Shown here piece after piece: positions 16,701-24,532 of a stretch of DNA of 64,000 nt (positions are counted from its first letter, which is position 1; each line of letters starts with the position of its first letter). The stretch lies in contig NZ_VMSO01000012.1 in the NCBI RefSeq assembly GCF_008691045.1, forward strand, positions 1-64,000, read 5' to 3'. This stretch comes from Mediterraneibacter catenae. Lineage in GTDB: Bacteria; Bacillota; Clostridia; Lachnospirales; Lachnospiraceae. The translations under genes and the position numbers were made by a program. The notes beneath the pieces are model-generated. The model did not search any database, was not told the DNA's origin, and worked only from the letters and a program-made list of their open reading frames with translations.

Positions 16701-18026
16701 TTCAATTATGCCATGTATTATATCATTAATGAACTGGGGTATCAGGGAGAATTATTCGATGATTATGATAGATTTGTGAATGGCTTCGCATACGACAGAC
16801 ACCGTGTGTTAAAGGTGGAACGTATTGGAAAGAAATATCAGTGGATTGCTATGTATAATATCTTAGCTCGAATCTCAGATTATTATCCTATGAGGAATCG
16901 GTATTCAATGGAAGAAGAGATGGTATCATACGATGGCCCATGGGAACCTTATGTAAGAGATTTCGATCCAACGCTGAATGAACATAATTTATTTTGTGAT
17001 GATGCCCCTTATTTCCCGCAAATTAATGATCATATGAGAGAGTCTGTTCAAGAAAATAATTGTGCTAAAGATGATTCTGCATTTGATGAAGATATATGGA
17101 CGAATTCTAGCCCGATTTTTTTTAGACATCAGAAAGACGACTTATTATTAACCGATGATAGAGGAAGTCAATGGGTTGTTCTGTCTAAATATGCCGATTC
17201 CGGTAAAAATGATCTGGCATATGACAAACTACTGGTCTGGAATTGGTTGTATGGATATTTTGTTACGGATGAACAATTGGCTATATTAAAAGAGTATGCA
17301 GGAAAAAATGTGGATCTACGTAATAGTGATATCAATTGGCTTCCAGAAACGTATACCCTATATAATAGAGAGTATCCATGGTCAAGTGGTAGCAAATCTG
17401 TGTTAAAATGGCAATGGAAAAATATTGAATTAAGAACCGGTGAAACAAAATTGGTTACTAGAACAATTGAAGAGCCACGGTTTTCTCGGATAGATGCATT
17501 GTGGAAGAAGTACTTAGGTGAAGCTGAAGATGAGGAAGCAGAGTTTGAATCAGAAATGGAGTTAGATGAAGACTTTGAAATTCCGACCGTTACAAAAATA
17601 TACACAGAAGAAGAACCAGTAACAATAGACTTGGGGCAAGCGCTAAATACTACGCAAGACTTATTATGGGAGGAAGAATATGATGCATCTAAAGAAGATG
17701 CCATTTCGTATTCCCATCCATGTGCAGAAATCATTAATACATTGGATCTTAGGCAAAAGAAATATGATGGGTATTATTACGATAAGACAGGTGTGCTTAT
17801 AGCTTTTGATACTGATTTGACAAAACAAAAAGCTGGATTGATTATTCGGAAAGATGCTTTGGACAAATTCTTAGAAATTAGGAAGTTTCATCTTGTATGG
17901 TTTATAAATGCCTCTAAAGAGATACATGACAAAACGCTTATGATTACCAAGTTCACAGATTGGACTGGATTATTGGAATATACAGGTGATTCTGTACAGG
18001 GAGACTATTATATTATAGAATCTTGA
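13731..18026 (+). CDS. Avs/AVAST-like STAND NTPase with N-terminal PD-(D/E)xK nuclease-like domain
   Basis: 1431 residues. Layout fits the Avs anti-phage family, in which a C-terminal sensor binds a phage protein, the STAND ATPase oligomerises and an N-terminal effector is activated. Residues 1-150 resemble the Cap4/Mrr-type nuclease effector, with E57 and the Q73-x-K75 of GYQAKFF. The ATPase has Walker A GKAGIGKT (333-340) and Walker B ILIDALNES (405-413), the form typical of these STAND proteins. About 800 further residues are helical-repeat-like, ending in an acidic stretch (about 1260-1300) and a C-terminal domain. The gene starts 66 bp after hsdR, co-directional. The subtype (Avs1 to Avs4) cannot be told by eye. 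Confidence 0.8.
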   Translation: MAAGQITWERFITNNNDARGVRYKFEDLSRQLFTYEFLSQNKLFKYVHSNPNNPGIESEPILDEVNNRYIGYQAKFFDGNADYDQIKESAQQAVKYYKGKLDCIYLFCNKPLTTTCDSYMSIEKLLNDAGIELQPITDTTILDLVRKYPFLGKYYFDDHGISREWFVNKASTTVKILGERFNADFNVDTEAARNLSIFLQDQSALDYYNNKKSKLIEEIASLRWELDDLYRYARKLSEFIVTIPDVKFDCIHDVENWKGMISTAFEQDLTEIETKIADVQLEYEEIKGSNKNKEAELKRKEGKLNKLRNLFYRLELSETERNLLNNKILIVEGKAGIGKTQLFANEAISLLNANEDALLILGSDCLSDINIFEQLKNNLRLDFDFEDLIDILEVIGETNGKIVPILIDALNESWKPQLWKFVLPVLHKKVSDKNYVRLAVSFRSEYQKSILPERFLELDNVTKIEHRGFRNNPFEAAKQFLDHYGIQFTPLHMFTSNIDNPLFLTLYCKTYQGDEVELPTLYERLLEKANDKLYMEKAKLIEAAGYDQSDNIVLPIVEAISKQTLLTGKRHFEKSEIESIPIWNSLGLTARPLITQLIRENILHDYEADGKNYVYFSFDQMNDYFSAKTIFSMFQTEEEIRKYVYENVLGIVDGEFKNWGSEDLFVHVCALYAEKFGKECIDIIQSINDESARGDLFRAYIESFEWRSKIYLSVSELLELCNEYSIAPSVLWNAFISNSVKQGHLLNADALYDVLRRYPLATRDYLWTTFINGISSGDERIVQLIEIYNKGEALEVSDKEQIRLLLILFSWVLTSSNRWLRDTVSKAMIEILRDHFEYTEYLLKLFSDVNDPYVIQRLYGITFGACVKRNCEDKVIFKSLVCFAFEDIFNKDTVYPDILLRDYARLIIERYLMEYPDELHNYEVEKIKPPYKSIPIPDIDDQKYSDKDFKNGLFYIQNSMRFEGIGMYGDFGRYVFQSALRNFEVDDYKIFNYAMYYIINELGYQGELFDDYDRFVNGFAYDRHRVLKVERIGKKYQWIAMYNILARISDYYPMRNRYSMEEEMVSYDGPWEPYVRDFDPTLNEHNLFCDDAPYFPQINDHMRESVQENNCAKDDSAFDEDIWTNSSPIFFRHQKDDLLLTDDRGSQWVVLSKYADSGKNDLAYDKLLVWNWLYGYFVTDEQLAILKEYAGKNVDLRNSDINWLPETYTLYNREYPWSSGSKSVLKWQWKNIELRTGETKLVTRTIEEPRFSRIDALWKKYLGEAEDEEAEFESEMELDEDFEIPTVTKIYTEEEPVTIDLGQALNTTQDLLWEEEYDASKEDAISYSHPCAEIINTLDLRQKKYDGYYYDKTGVLIAFDTDLTKQKAGLIIRKDALDKFLEIRKFHLVWFINASKEIHDKTLMITKFTDWTGLLEYTGDSVQGDYYIIES

Positions 18027-18124
18027 TATTGGTGTGTAAATACTGGTGGAATGTGGGCTTAGCCTTGTGCCATCAGAGTCTGTAAAACTTTATTGAATGG
18101 AACAGCAAAATTAACAATAGAATT

Positions 18125-18183
18125 ACTGTTTATTTTCATGTCTAATTATTATATTATTACAACATGAAAGTAAAACTGTTAAT
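18125..18183. repeat. AT-rich imperfect inverted repeat before kwaA
   Basis: TTTCATGT and ACATGAAA form a perfect 8-bp stem, weakly extended outward (ACTGTTT with AAAACTGT), around an AT-rich loop of about 20 bases. It may end the hsdR-avs transcript or act as an operator for kwaAB. The rest of 18027-18248 has no gene. Confidence 0.4.
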
Positions 18184-18248
18184 AGAGATTTTGAGAAAGG
18201 TTATCCTTGAAGACAGATTTGACATAGCTTGAACAGGGGGGCGGTGAT

Positions 18249-18863
18249 ATGGAAAACAGGCAGAAAATCCGTGAAAAAGATACAGGTATAAAGCTCCGAT
18301 TTTATTTTATGTCGTTATGGCTTTTGTTTGTTTTGATTTTTCTATTAACTATTGATATACCAATAAGTTTCGCTAAAGATGCGCACTTCATAGGTATTAT
18401 GCCGTTGTTGGAGAAAAACTGGCTTGCTTTTTCTTCTTTGTTACTCGCAATTCTGGGATGGATTGTTGCATCTGGTGAGAAACGAAGATGGGCAGGAGTT
18501 TCAAATCCGCCATACAAGATCAAATCTATTAAAAATGAAAATTATGAATATTTGACTTTTCTCACTACCTATATAATTCCTCTGATTTGTATCGACTTGA
18601 CTAAGATTCGTTATGTGTTTGTTCTTGTTGTACTGTTAGTATTATTTGGCTTTATTTTTATTCGAATGGATTTGTATTGTGGCAATCCTACTCTTGCACT
18701 CATGGGGTATAGGCTATATCGAGCAGAAATAGAAGGAGTTGATGCTCCTGATGGAGTGATTTTAATATCAAAAAATCGTCTGCTGAAGGAGTCATCCATA
18801 AAATGGATTCCTATAGATAAATATGTTTGGATAGCAAAGGAGATAATAAATGACATCGGATGA
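18249..18863 (+). CDS. kwaA: Kiwa anti-phage system membrane protein KwaA
   Basis: 204 residues with four predicted membrane helices (about 16-38, 57-75, 101-116, 121-140) and a cytoplasmic C-terminal tail. Size, topology and the immediate overlap with a DUF4868 gene fit KwaA, the membrane component of the Kiwa defence system. The start follows GGGGGCGGTGAT. Identification rests mainly on its partner gene; sequence alone would leave it a four-helix membrane protein of unknown function. Confidence 0.78.
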   Translation: MENRQKIREKDTGIKLRFYFMSLWLLFVLIFLLTIDIPISFAKDAHFIGIMPLLEKNWLAFSSLLLAILGWIVASGEKRRWAGVSNPPYKIKSIKNENYEYLTFLTTYIIPLICIDLTKIRYVFVLVVLLVLFGFIFIRMDLYCGNPTLALMGYRLYRAEIEGVDAPDGVILISKNRLLKESSIKWIPIDKYVWIAKEIINDIG

Positions 18864-19821
18864 ATTAAAAAATGCAGTGTCTACTGTATTAGAACAACCA
18901 CATTATACACAATTATATTTGATACTTAAGATAAATAATGAGTTAGTTATGCGTTTGGCTGACATAGAAGATGAAGAAACTGCACCGGAAATTCAGAATA
19001 TGTTTGAAGGATTTTTGAATACGACTATTATTTCTAATGAAGATATGGTAATTCGGGATCTTTCTGTAGCGGATGAGTCTCCTAATGTAATATATCAATA
19101 TGATTACGATAGTTATCCACAAGAACTGGGATTATTTAGGCAGTTTGAAATTGTTGAAGCGATTAAATCGCCTCATTTCAATTTTGAGACAGATGATCTG
19201 AGTCATTTGTTTGGTTACATAATTTATCTCGGTTCGATGCAAAAGGGTATTGTATTGTTTAAAAAGCACTATCCTATTTCTTTGATAAAGCGAGAAAGCT
19301 TTTTGTTGGGGGCTATTAAAAGCAAGGAAAGATTTGAAAGATTGCCGGGGGAAGATATTATCCGCTTAAATAATGACGTACAACTTTTGCGATTGGGCGA
19401 GACAGTATTTGTGTTTGATTTAAGAGTGTTGGAACACAATATGGGCTTTTCGGCTCTTATGCAGCAAACGGCTATAGAGACAGTTGAGGCAATCGAAGAA
19501 TTGGATATTCTTGATGATATTGAGGTGTTGAGAGATACACTTGAGGATTTATCTTTTGCACGTAAACTTTCTAAAGTAAAAAAATCCTCTGCTATTTTTA
19601 AGTTAGGGATTACAAAAGATACTATTGTTGAATTTACTAAAACGACACCAGCGCTTGTCGGAAAGTTCAAATATAGTAATGATGGAGCGAAGATTAGATT
19701 AGATTCAAAAAAATCTAAACTGGCGTTTTTGAAGTTGTTGAATGATTCGTTCTTACATTCTGAGCTAACGGAACAGTATTATGAAGCATCTGCGAAAGAT
19801 AACATTACTCAAAATGCTTGA
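18850..19821 (+). CDS. kwaB: Kiwa anti-phage system protein KwaB (DUF4868)
   Basis: 323 residues, soluble. The sequence fits the DUF4868 family: a central KKHYPISLIKR motif followed by strand-rich segments (VQLLRLGETVFVFDL) and a helical region with LSFARKLSKVKK. In Kiwa, KwaB is the effector that works with membrane-bound KwaA. The gene overlaps kwaA by 14 bp and has AAAGGAG at its start, indicating translational coupling. It is the last intact gene of the AT-rich island. Confidence 0.85.
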   Translation: MTSDELKNAVSTVLEQPHYTQLYLILKINNELVMRLADIEDEETAPEIQNMFEGFLNTTIISNEDMVIRDLSVADESPNVIYQYDYDSYPQELGLFRQFEIVEAIKSPHFNFETDDLSHLFGYIIYLGSMQKGIVLFKKHYPISLIKRESFLLGAIKSKERFERLPGEDIIRLNNDVQLLRLGETVFVFDLRVLEHNMGFSALMQQTAIETVEAIEELDILDDIEVLRDTLEDLSFARKLSKVKKSSAIFKLGITKDTIVEFTKTTPALVGKFKYSNDGAKIRLDSKKSKLAFLKLLNDSFLHSELTEQYYEASAKDNITQNA

Positions 19822-19961
19822 TAATCGATGTGGGGTTTATCCTTTGTATATATGGAACTATGTCACCAAGGAGCCGGAAGCATATCCAAATGAAAGTAAG
19901 TGTCAATCAAGCCTGCCCTCATGTGAGAAACACCCATCGGGCAGGCTGAAACTCTTCTTAA

Positions 19962-20020
19962 ATGGCTCGTAGGTTGCATGGAAAGTGGTGTGGAAATGGT
20001 GTGAATTTGGTGTAGTAAGC
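19962..20020 (+). repeat. Junction repeat upstream of hsp20 cassette 3
   Basis: Diverged second copy of the segment at 1758-1805 (starts ATGGCTCGTAG, ends TGGTGTAGTAAG). It marks the right boundary of the island. Nothing else is seen in 19822-20108 apart from a weak GCCTGCC/GGCAGGC hairpin near 19912-19946. Confidence 0.55.
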
Positions 20021-20108
20021 CTTTTTTCGGAAGAACTGAGAATTTGTAAATCGACGGAAAGCCTGTAAAAATAGACTTTTTAAGGCTTTTCCAAAAAATA
20101 TTTTTAAA

Positions 20109-20152
20109 TTAGCACGCACCTTTTGATAGTGCTAACAATTAAGCGCTATAGT
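20109..20152 (+). promoter_or_regulatory. CIRCE operator and promoter of hsp20 copy 3
   Basis: TTAGCACGC (20109-20117), 9 bases, TAGTGCTAA (20127-20135), more diverged than in copies 1 and 2. The -35 TTGATA (20123-20128) and -10 TATAGT (20147-20152) are 18 apart. Confidence 0.8.
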
Positions 20153-20324
20153 ACAACTAGAACGAAAAGAAGAGGAACAAAACGGAACAACAATGAGTTC
20201 CGTTTTGTTCCGAATCCCGGTTTCCCGGAAACCGACATCCAAGATAACACCGAGGGTGCTGATAAGGCTGTGTAAGCAGTCCATAGATTATTTAAGAGAT
20301 TCATATAAACGAAAGAAATGACTT
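20153..20324 (+). promoter_or_regulatory. 5' leader of hsp20 copy 3 with perfect 15-bp hairpin
   Basis: GGAACAAAACGGAAC (20174-20188) and GTTCCGTTTTGTTCC (20197-20211) are perfect complements around an 8-base loop. The following block matches the copy 2 leader. The ribosome binding site is damaged: CGAAAGAAATGACTT replaces TGAAAGGAGAAATGACTT. Confidence 0.55.
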
Positions 20325-20527
20325 ATGTTGATGCCGGGTATTTTTGGAGAGAATTTATTTGATGATGACTGGATGGGATTTCCCGTTTGACAGAGATTTT
20401 TGGGGGAGGAAGAATCCGTTATACGGTAAGAATGCCAATAGAGTGATGAAGACAGATATCTGTGAGCATTCCGATGAAGGATGCACAGGCTGTGGAGACG
20501 AAGAAAACTATCGCCATCGAAGGATGA
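20325..20527 (+). pseudogene. Broken hsp20, copy 3
   Basis: The first codons match the other copies. An extra G after GACTGGATGG (near 20376) shifts the frame, and a large internal deletion (about 240 bp) joins the region around codon 50 directly to the last 18 codons (GAAGGATGCACAGGCTGTGG through GAAGGATGA). The Shine-Dalgarno sequence is also lost. A CCGG-type hairpin remains at 20552-20580 but without the T-run. The cassette is decaying but keeps its CIRCE promoter. Confidence 0.9.
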
Positions 20528-20621
20528 TAATTTCATAAGCTAAGTCAAAGAAGGGCTCGGTACCAGTAAGGCACCGGGCCCAACTATTACGGTTTTTAAC
20601 AGAGAATTTTCAGCCAAGGTA

Positions 20622-20649
20622 TTCCCTCTTTCCCGTTTTCTGCTATAAT
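20622..20649 (+). promoter_or_regulatory. Probable promoter of the MATE gene
   Basis: A consensus TATAAT at 20644-20649 with a weak -35 (TTCCCT, 20622-20627). Confidence 0.45.
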
Positions 20650-20684
20650 GTTCTGGCGGTATTGAGAAGAGAGGAAAACATAAG

Positions 20685-22058
20685 ATGAAAAAGACGAATG
20701 ATTTCGGCAGGGATTCTATACCCCTGCTTGTATTAAAAATATCGATTCCGTTCATGTTCGCGCAGTTCGTCAATGTGCTGTACAGCATCGTGGACAGGAT
20801 CTATGTAGGCAACATTCCGGTGACGGGAGCGGATGCGCTTGCGGGTGTGGGTGTGTGCGCACCGATCGTAACGCTCCTGTCATCTTTTGGCGCTTTGTTC
20901 GGTATCGGCGGTTCTGTCCTGTTTTCGGTACGGCTGGGCGCCGGGGACGAGAAGAATGCCAGGAAGGTTCTGGCAAACAGCTTTGTGCTGCTCATCATCG
21001 CATCTCTGGCGCTGACACTTTTGTTTCTTATTACAAAGGGCTGGCTGCTGAACTGGTTCGGAGCGAGCGAGGTGACCTTTTCGTATGCAGATACCTATAT
21101 GACGATCTATACGGCGGGCACCTTTTTTGCGCTCCTTTCAACAGGGATGAACTATTTCATCACGGCACAGGGCTTCCCGCTCCTCGGGATGGCGACAACC
21201 CTGATTGGCGCGGTCATCAATATTATCCTTGATCCGGTGTTTATCTTCCTTCTGGATATGGATGTGGCAGGTGCGGCCGCGGCGACTGTACTGGCGCAGA
21301 TGTCTTCCTGTGCATTTGTGCTTTGTACGCTGCGCCGGAAGAAGATGAGGATACGTCTGGGGATCGTAAAGCCGGATCTGCAGGCGGGGAAACAGATCGT
21401 AAAGATCGGATTCTCACCGTTCCTTATTATGGCAACAGACAGTATCATTATTATCGCCCTGAATGCTGTGCTCCAGTATTACGGCGGGGCGGAATACGGG
21501 GATACGCTGATCACCGCGGCGACGATCGTGCAGAGTTATATGCTGCTGATCACATCCCCCATGCTTGGGATCACAGGAGGTTCTCAGCCTCTGATCAGCT
21601 TCAATTACGGAGCAAACAGACCGGACAGGATCCGAAAGACATTCTTCTGGGTGCTCATGCTGTGCGTCTGTTTCACGGCGGTCATGTTCCTTATCTCCAG
21701 ATTTATGCCGCAGTATTTTGTACGTATTTTCACGAGTGACCCGGAGTATGCGGAGCTTGCCGTATGGGGAATCAAAATATTTACGCTGATGATCGTCCCG
21801 TTGAGTTTTCAGTATGTGATCGTTGACGGGCTGACTGCCCTGGGAATGACGAAGATTTCCCTGAGCCTCTCCCTGCTTAGAAAAGGGATATATTTTGGCG
21901 CGACATGTGTTCTGCCCATCTTTTTCGCCGCCCGCTCTGCGTTTTATGCAGAGCCTGTAAGCGACGGACTGGCGGCATGCCTTTCTTGCCTGGTATTTTT
22001 CTTTATCTACAGGAAATACCTGCGCGGAGAGGGGCGGCTCGGGGATATTAAGCTGTAG
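20685..22058 (+). CDS. MATE-family multidrug/metabolite efflux transporter
   Basis: 457 residues with about 12 membrane helices. The start PLLVLKISIPFMFAQFVNVLY and YSIVDRIYVGN are hallmark MATE N-terminal motifs, repeated in relaxed form at the start of the second half. Such proteins export cationic drugs or metabolites in exchange for Na+ or H+. The substrate cannot be inferred. The AGAGAGGAAAACATAAG leader provides the ribosome binding site. Base composition returns here to the GC-richer core. Its stop overlaps by 11 bp the end of the convergent DUF2798 gene. Confidence 0.93.
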   Translation: MKKTNDFGRDSIPLLVLKISIPFMFAQFVNVLYSIVDRIYVGNIPVTGADALAGVGVCAPIVTLLSSFGALFGIGGSVLFSVRLGAGDEKNARKVLANSFVLLIIASLALTLLFLITKGWLLNWFGASEVTFSYADTYMTIYTAGTFFALLSTGMNYFITAQGFPLLGMATTLIGAVINIILDPVFIFLLDMDVAGAAAATVLAQMSSCAFVLCTLRRKKMRIRLGIVKPDLQAGKQIVKIGFSPFLIMATDSIIIIALNAVLQYYGGAEYGDTLITAATIVQSYMLLITSPMLGITGGSQPLISFNYGANRPDRIRKTFFWVLMLCVCFTAVMFLISRFMPQYFVRIFTSDPEYAELAVWGIKIFTLMIVPLSFQYVIVDGLTALGMTKISLSLSLLRKGIYFGATCVLPIFFAARSAFYAEPVSDGLAACLSCLVFFFIYRKYLRGEGRLGDIKL

Positions 22059-22524
22059 CCGCTGCAAGCTGTTTCTTGAAGATGGTACGGAAGATCAGGC
22101 GTACGAGCGGTTCGACGTAAAATACCTGGGCGCACAGCGCAAACGGAAAGTTCTGTACCAGTTTCGTCAGCCAGTGACCGAGCAGTTCCGGACACAGTCC
22201 CATGTGATAGATGGAGACGTAGAGTGTCATCATAGGCGCCATCATGGATACGGTAAATCCGGCTGTGGCGAGGATGATAAAGATCGGTTTGTCTTCACCC
22301 GGTGTAAATATACGGCGCACGAGCCGTTTTACGATCGGGGCGGCTATGTAACGCTGCGCAATGAATGCGCCGATCACCTCCACCCACATGTGGGTCAGTG
22401 CATAACCGAACGTGGCGAAAGTGACCCCGTTCTCCAGTCCGGCGTTGTAGAATGTCATGACGTACACAAAGATGAGTACCATGATGCATGTAAATGTAAG
22501 ATCCTGAAATTTTGTCTGTGGCAT
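22048..22524 (-). CDS. DUF2798-type membrane protein
   Basis: 158 residues with four hydrophobic helices in two DUF2798-like repeats (start TCIMVLIFVYVMTFYN; second TAGFTVSMMAPMMTLY). The start at 22524 has GGAGG eight bases upstream; an in-frame ATG 20 codons earlier lies in the leader hairpin region and is unlikely. Function of the family is unknown. Transcription appears to be controlled by a terminator hairpin in its own leader. Confidence 0.8.
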   Translation of the reverse strand: MPQTKFQDLTFTCIMVLIFVYVMTFYNAGLENGVTFATFGYALTHMWVEVIGAFIAQRYIAAPIVKRLVRRIFTPGEDKPIFIILATAGFTVSMMAPMMTLYVSIYHMGLCPELLGHWLTKLVQNFPFALCAQVFYVEPLVRLIFRTIFKKQLAAATA

Positions 22525-22556
22525 TTGATAATCCTCCTTAATAAAATAATTGTGAG

Positions 22557-22612
22557 TAAAAAAATAACGGGCAGTGTCAGACAACCGGACTTACGTTTCT
22601 GATACTGCTCGT
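22557..22612 (-). terminator. Leader terminator (attenuator candidate) upstream of the DUF2798 gene
   Basis: On the - strand, ACGAGCAGTATCAGA (22612-22598) pairs with TCTGACACTGCCCGT (22581-22567), followed by TTATTTTTTT. It lies between a promoter (22682-22711) and the start codon, so readthrough must be conditional or the hairpin ends the upstream VWA operon. Confidence 0.65.
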
Positions 22613-22621
22613 TGTTTGGTG

Positions 22622-22637
22622 CACATCCCAGGATGTG
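22622..22637. promoter_or_regulatory. Perfect 7-bp palindrome
   Basis: CACATCC, CA, GGATGTG. It lies between the promoter and the leader terminator of the DUF2798 gene. Could be a protein-binding site or an RNA hairpin. Confidence 0.4.
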
Positions 22638-22681
22638 TAATATTTTTTTAGAATCAGGGAAATTTCCTGAACTGCTTAAGT

Positions 22682-22711
22682 AGTCTATCACAAAATTTAT
22701 TATAAAGTCAA
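22682..22711 (-). promoter_or_regulatory. Possible promoter for the DUF2798 gene
   Basis: On the - strand, TTGACT (22711-22706) and TAGACT (22687-22682) are 18 bases apart. The -35 overlaps the end of the VWA gene. Confidence 0.45.
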
Positions 22712-24481
22712 CTTTTCGATTTTTCGCAGCAGAAGATTCCCCACGGCGTCTGAGAGATGCCGGATATTCTCAATCCTGACAAAATCATCCCCGTATATCT
22801 TCCTCGCAGCTTCTGTGCTTCCGTCCTCTCCGTTTAAGATTGCCATGACCTGTATGCCTGATTTTCTCAGAGTACGAACCTCTGCCGCGGTATCCTCCAC
22901 GCCGGCTTCGCCGGAGTAGTCGCGGCTTATATGATGCCCGTTTGACCGGTCGGGAAGAAGCCTGCGGTCATCGTTGGGACTGGCGTCGGTAAGGAGGATG
23001 AGAAGCCTGTTTCCGGCCGGGGAGGACTGCATCATATGCCCGACGCCTTTCACGGCCAGTCCGTCCCGGTTCCATCCCGCAACGAAGTAATCGAAAATCC
23101 TGTCGTCCTTATCGGAATCCTCATATCCGCAGAACCGGCGCATGACAGTATATCCCCGGAGACTGAGGAAAGAGCAGACCTGTACCGGTACTTTGCAGAG
23201 CCGCAGGCTGCGCGCGATCACGTAGGCCTGTGCAGCTATCATTTCCTGACTCTGAAGGCGTGAGGCGGAGGCGTCCAGAAGAAGATCCACAGAAAAATCC
23301 GGCTGTTCGTCTTCGAAACTGTCCGTGAATATCCTCTCATCGTTCAGCCGGACTGCACGCCAGATCTGTTCGGGAGCGATCTGGCCGGCACGGCTCGTCA
23401 GCTTCGCGGGCTGAGGGTATACGAGCAGCGCATTGCGGATCTGCTGCGCCAGACGTGTGATGCAGTTTTCATAGAAATGCCGTTTCTCTTTGAAATGGAT
23501 CCTGTTCCGTTCTGACTGTGCCTGTGCGCTGAGAATCGTTTTTTGGATCAGTGCATCCGAAGAAGATGCATCTGCGGCGTGTATGTCTGCATTCCCGGCA
23601 GCAGCCTGCCGTCCTTCTGTAAAGTAGATATGGCAGTCTTTATGGCCTCCGGTGCACAGGAGTTCCTCTATCTGGGTGCTTTCCTCCCGTGTATACAGAG
23701 GAAGTCCGAAACAGCTTTCTATGTAAATACGGTTGTTCTCTTCTGCAGCTGCTGTCAAAGGTCCTGCGTTTTTCGACTTCCGTGCTGTGATGACACCGTT
23801 TCCAGCTCCGTCCCGTGCAAAGGTGAGGTCTTCCGTGCGCATCACCCGGGAAGGGAGCAAGCGGGAGGTAAAGGAAGCAAATCTGTTCTTAAGACGGAGC
23901 AGAAAAGTGCGGTCTGCATGTTCCCGGCTGAAATGGAAATAGCGGTGCAGGATCTGAAATGTATGTTCCGCTATCTGCCGGGCATCCCATTCACCGCTGT
24001 AGGTCAGTTCTTCAAAGAGTTTCCTCTCCCGTGGATTTGCAAGTCCCGGGCCTCGCCCCAGCACGGTGTTCCATCTCGCAGACTGGAGCGCATAGACAAG
24101 GCTGTTCTGTGCCATCCACTGTTGGCGGGATCTGGTAAACTGCTGCTCGAAAAAAGCCTCTGCACATGCCAGACGCATCTCGGCGAGGACAGGACGTTCC
24201 CCCACCTCGCGTTCAAAAGCACAGTTCTCCAGACCGATCCACAGGATTCCGTCAAAGCTCTCGCGCATGAACGAGGAGCCAATCGTGTCAAAAAGTTCCT
24301 GCATGATCTCCCTGTCATACCATTTCCGCACATATCCGATGATCGAGTTCATGTACAGGTCCGGCTTTCCATCCTGGGAAAATGCCATGAATGCAGGTTC
24401 AAAACCGTATTCTCCTGCGGCTGTCCATATGATATTTAATGCCCGCCTGCGGGCGGAAATGCCGTAATCTGTGCTGCTCAT
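22700..24481 (-). CDS. VWA-domain protein (CobT/NorD-like) paired with MoxR ATPase
   Basis: 593 residues. The C-terminal third is a von Willebrand A domain with an intact MIDAS (DASAS, residues 403-407), as in NorD/CobT-type partners of MoxR ATPases. The long N-terminal part is helical with no known family. Such ATPase/VWA pairs insert metals or remodel target complexes; the target here is unknown. It lies 51 bp downstream of the ATPase on the same strand, in one transcription unit. Confidence 0.82.
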   Translation of the reverse strand: MSSTDYGISARRRALNIIWTAAGEYGFEPAFMAFSQDGKPDLYMNSIIGYVRKWYDREIMQELFDTIGSSFMRESFDGILWIGLENCAFEREVGERPVLAEMRLACAEAFFEQQFTRSRQQWMAQNSLVYALQSARWNTVLGRGPGLANPRERKLFEELTYSGEWDARQIAEHTFQILHRYFHFSREHADRTFLLRLKNRFASFTSRLLPSRVMRTEDLTFARDGAGNGVITARKSKNAGPLTAAAEENNRIYIESCFGLPLYTREESTQIEELLCTGGHKDCHIYFTEGRQAAAGNADIHAADASSSDALIQKTILSAQAQSERNRIHFKEKRHFYENCITRLAQQIRNALLVYPQPAKLTSRAGQIAPEQIWRAVRLNDERIFTDSFEDEQPDFSVDLLLDASASRLQSQEMIAAQAYVIARSLRLCKVPVQVCSFLSLRGYTVMRRFCGYEDSDKDDRIFDYFVAGWNRDGLAVKGVGHMMQSSPAGNRLLILLTDASPNDDRRLLPDRSNGHHISRDYSGEAGVEDTAAEVRTLRKSGIQVMAILNGEDGSTEAARKIYGDDFVRIENIRHLSDAVGNLLLRKIEKLTL

Positions 24482-24532
24482 CTCTATCTTGCTTCCTTTT
24501 GTAAATGCATTTTGGGTAACAGTTCGGCCGTA

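Noticed and set aside
19781-19972. Frame of 63 codons after kwaB
   Set aside because: It overlaps the end of kwaB and the junction repeat, and no ribosome binding site or family is visible.
23543-24439. Open frame of 298 codons opposite the VWA gene
   Set aside because: Antisense shadow of the - strand VWA gene, Cys-rich and without a start signal.
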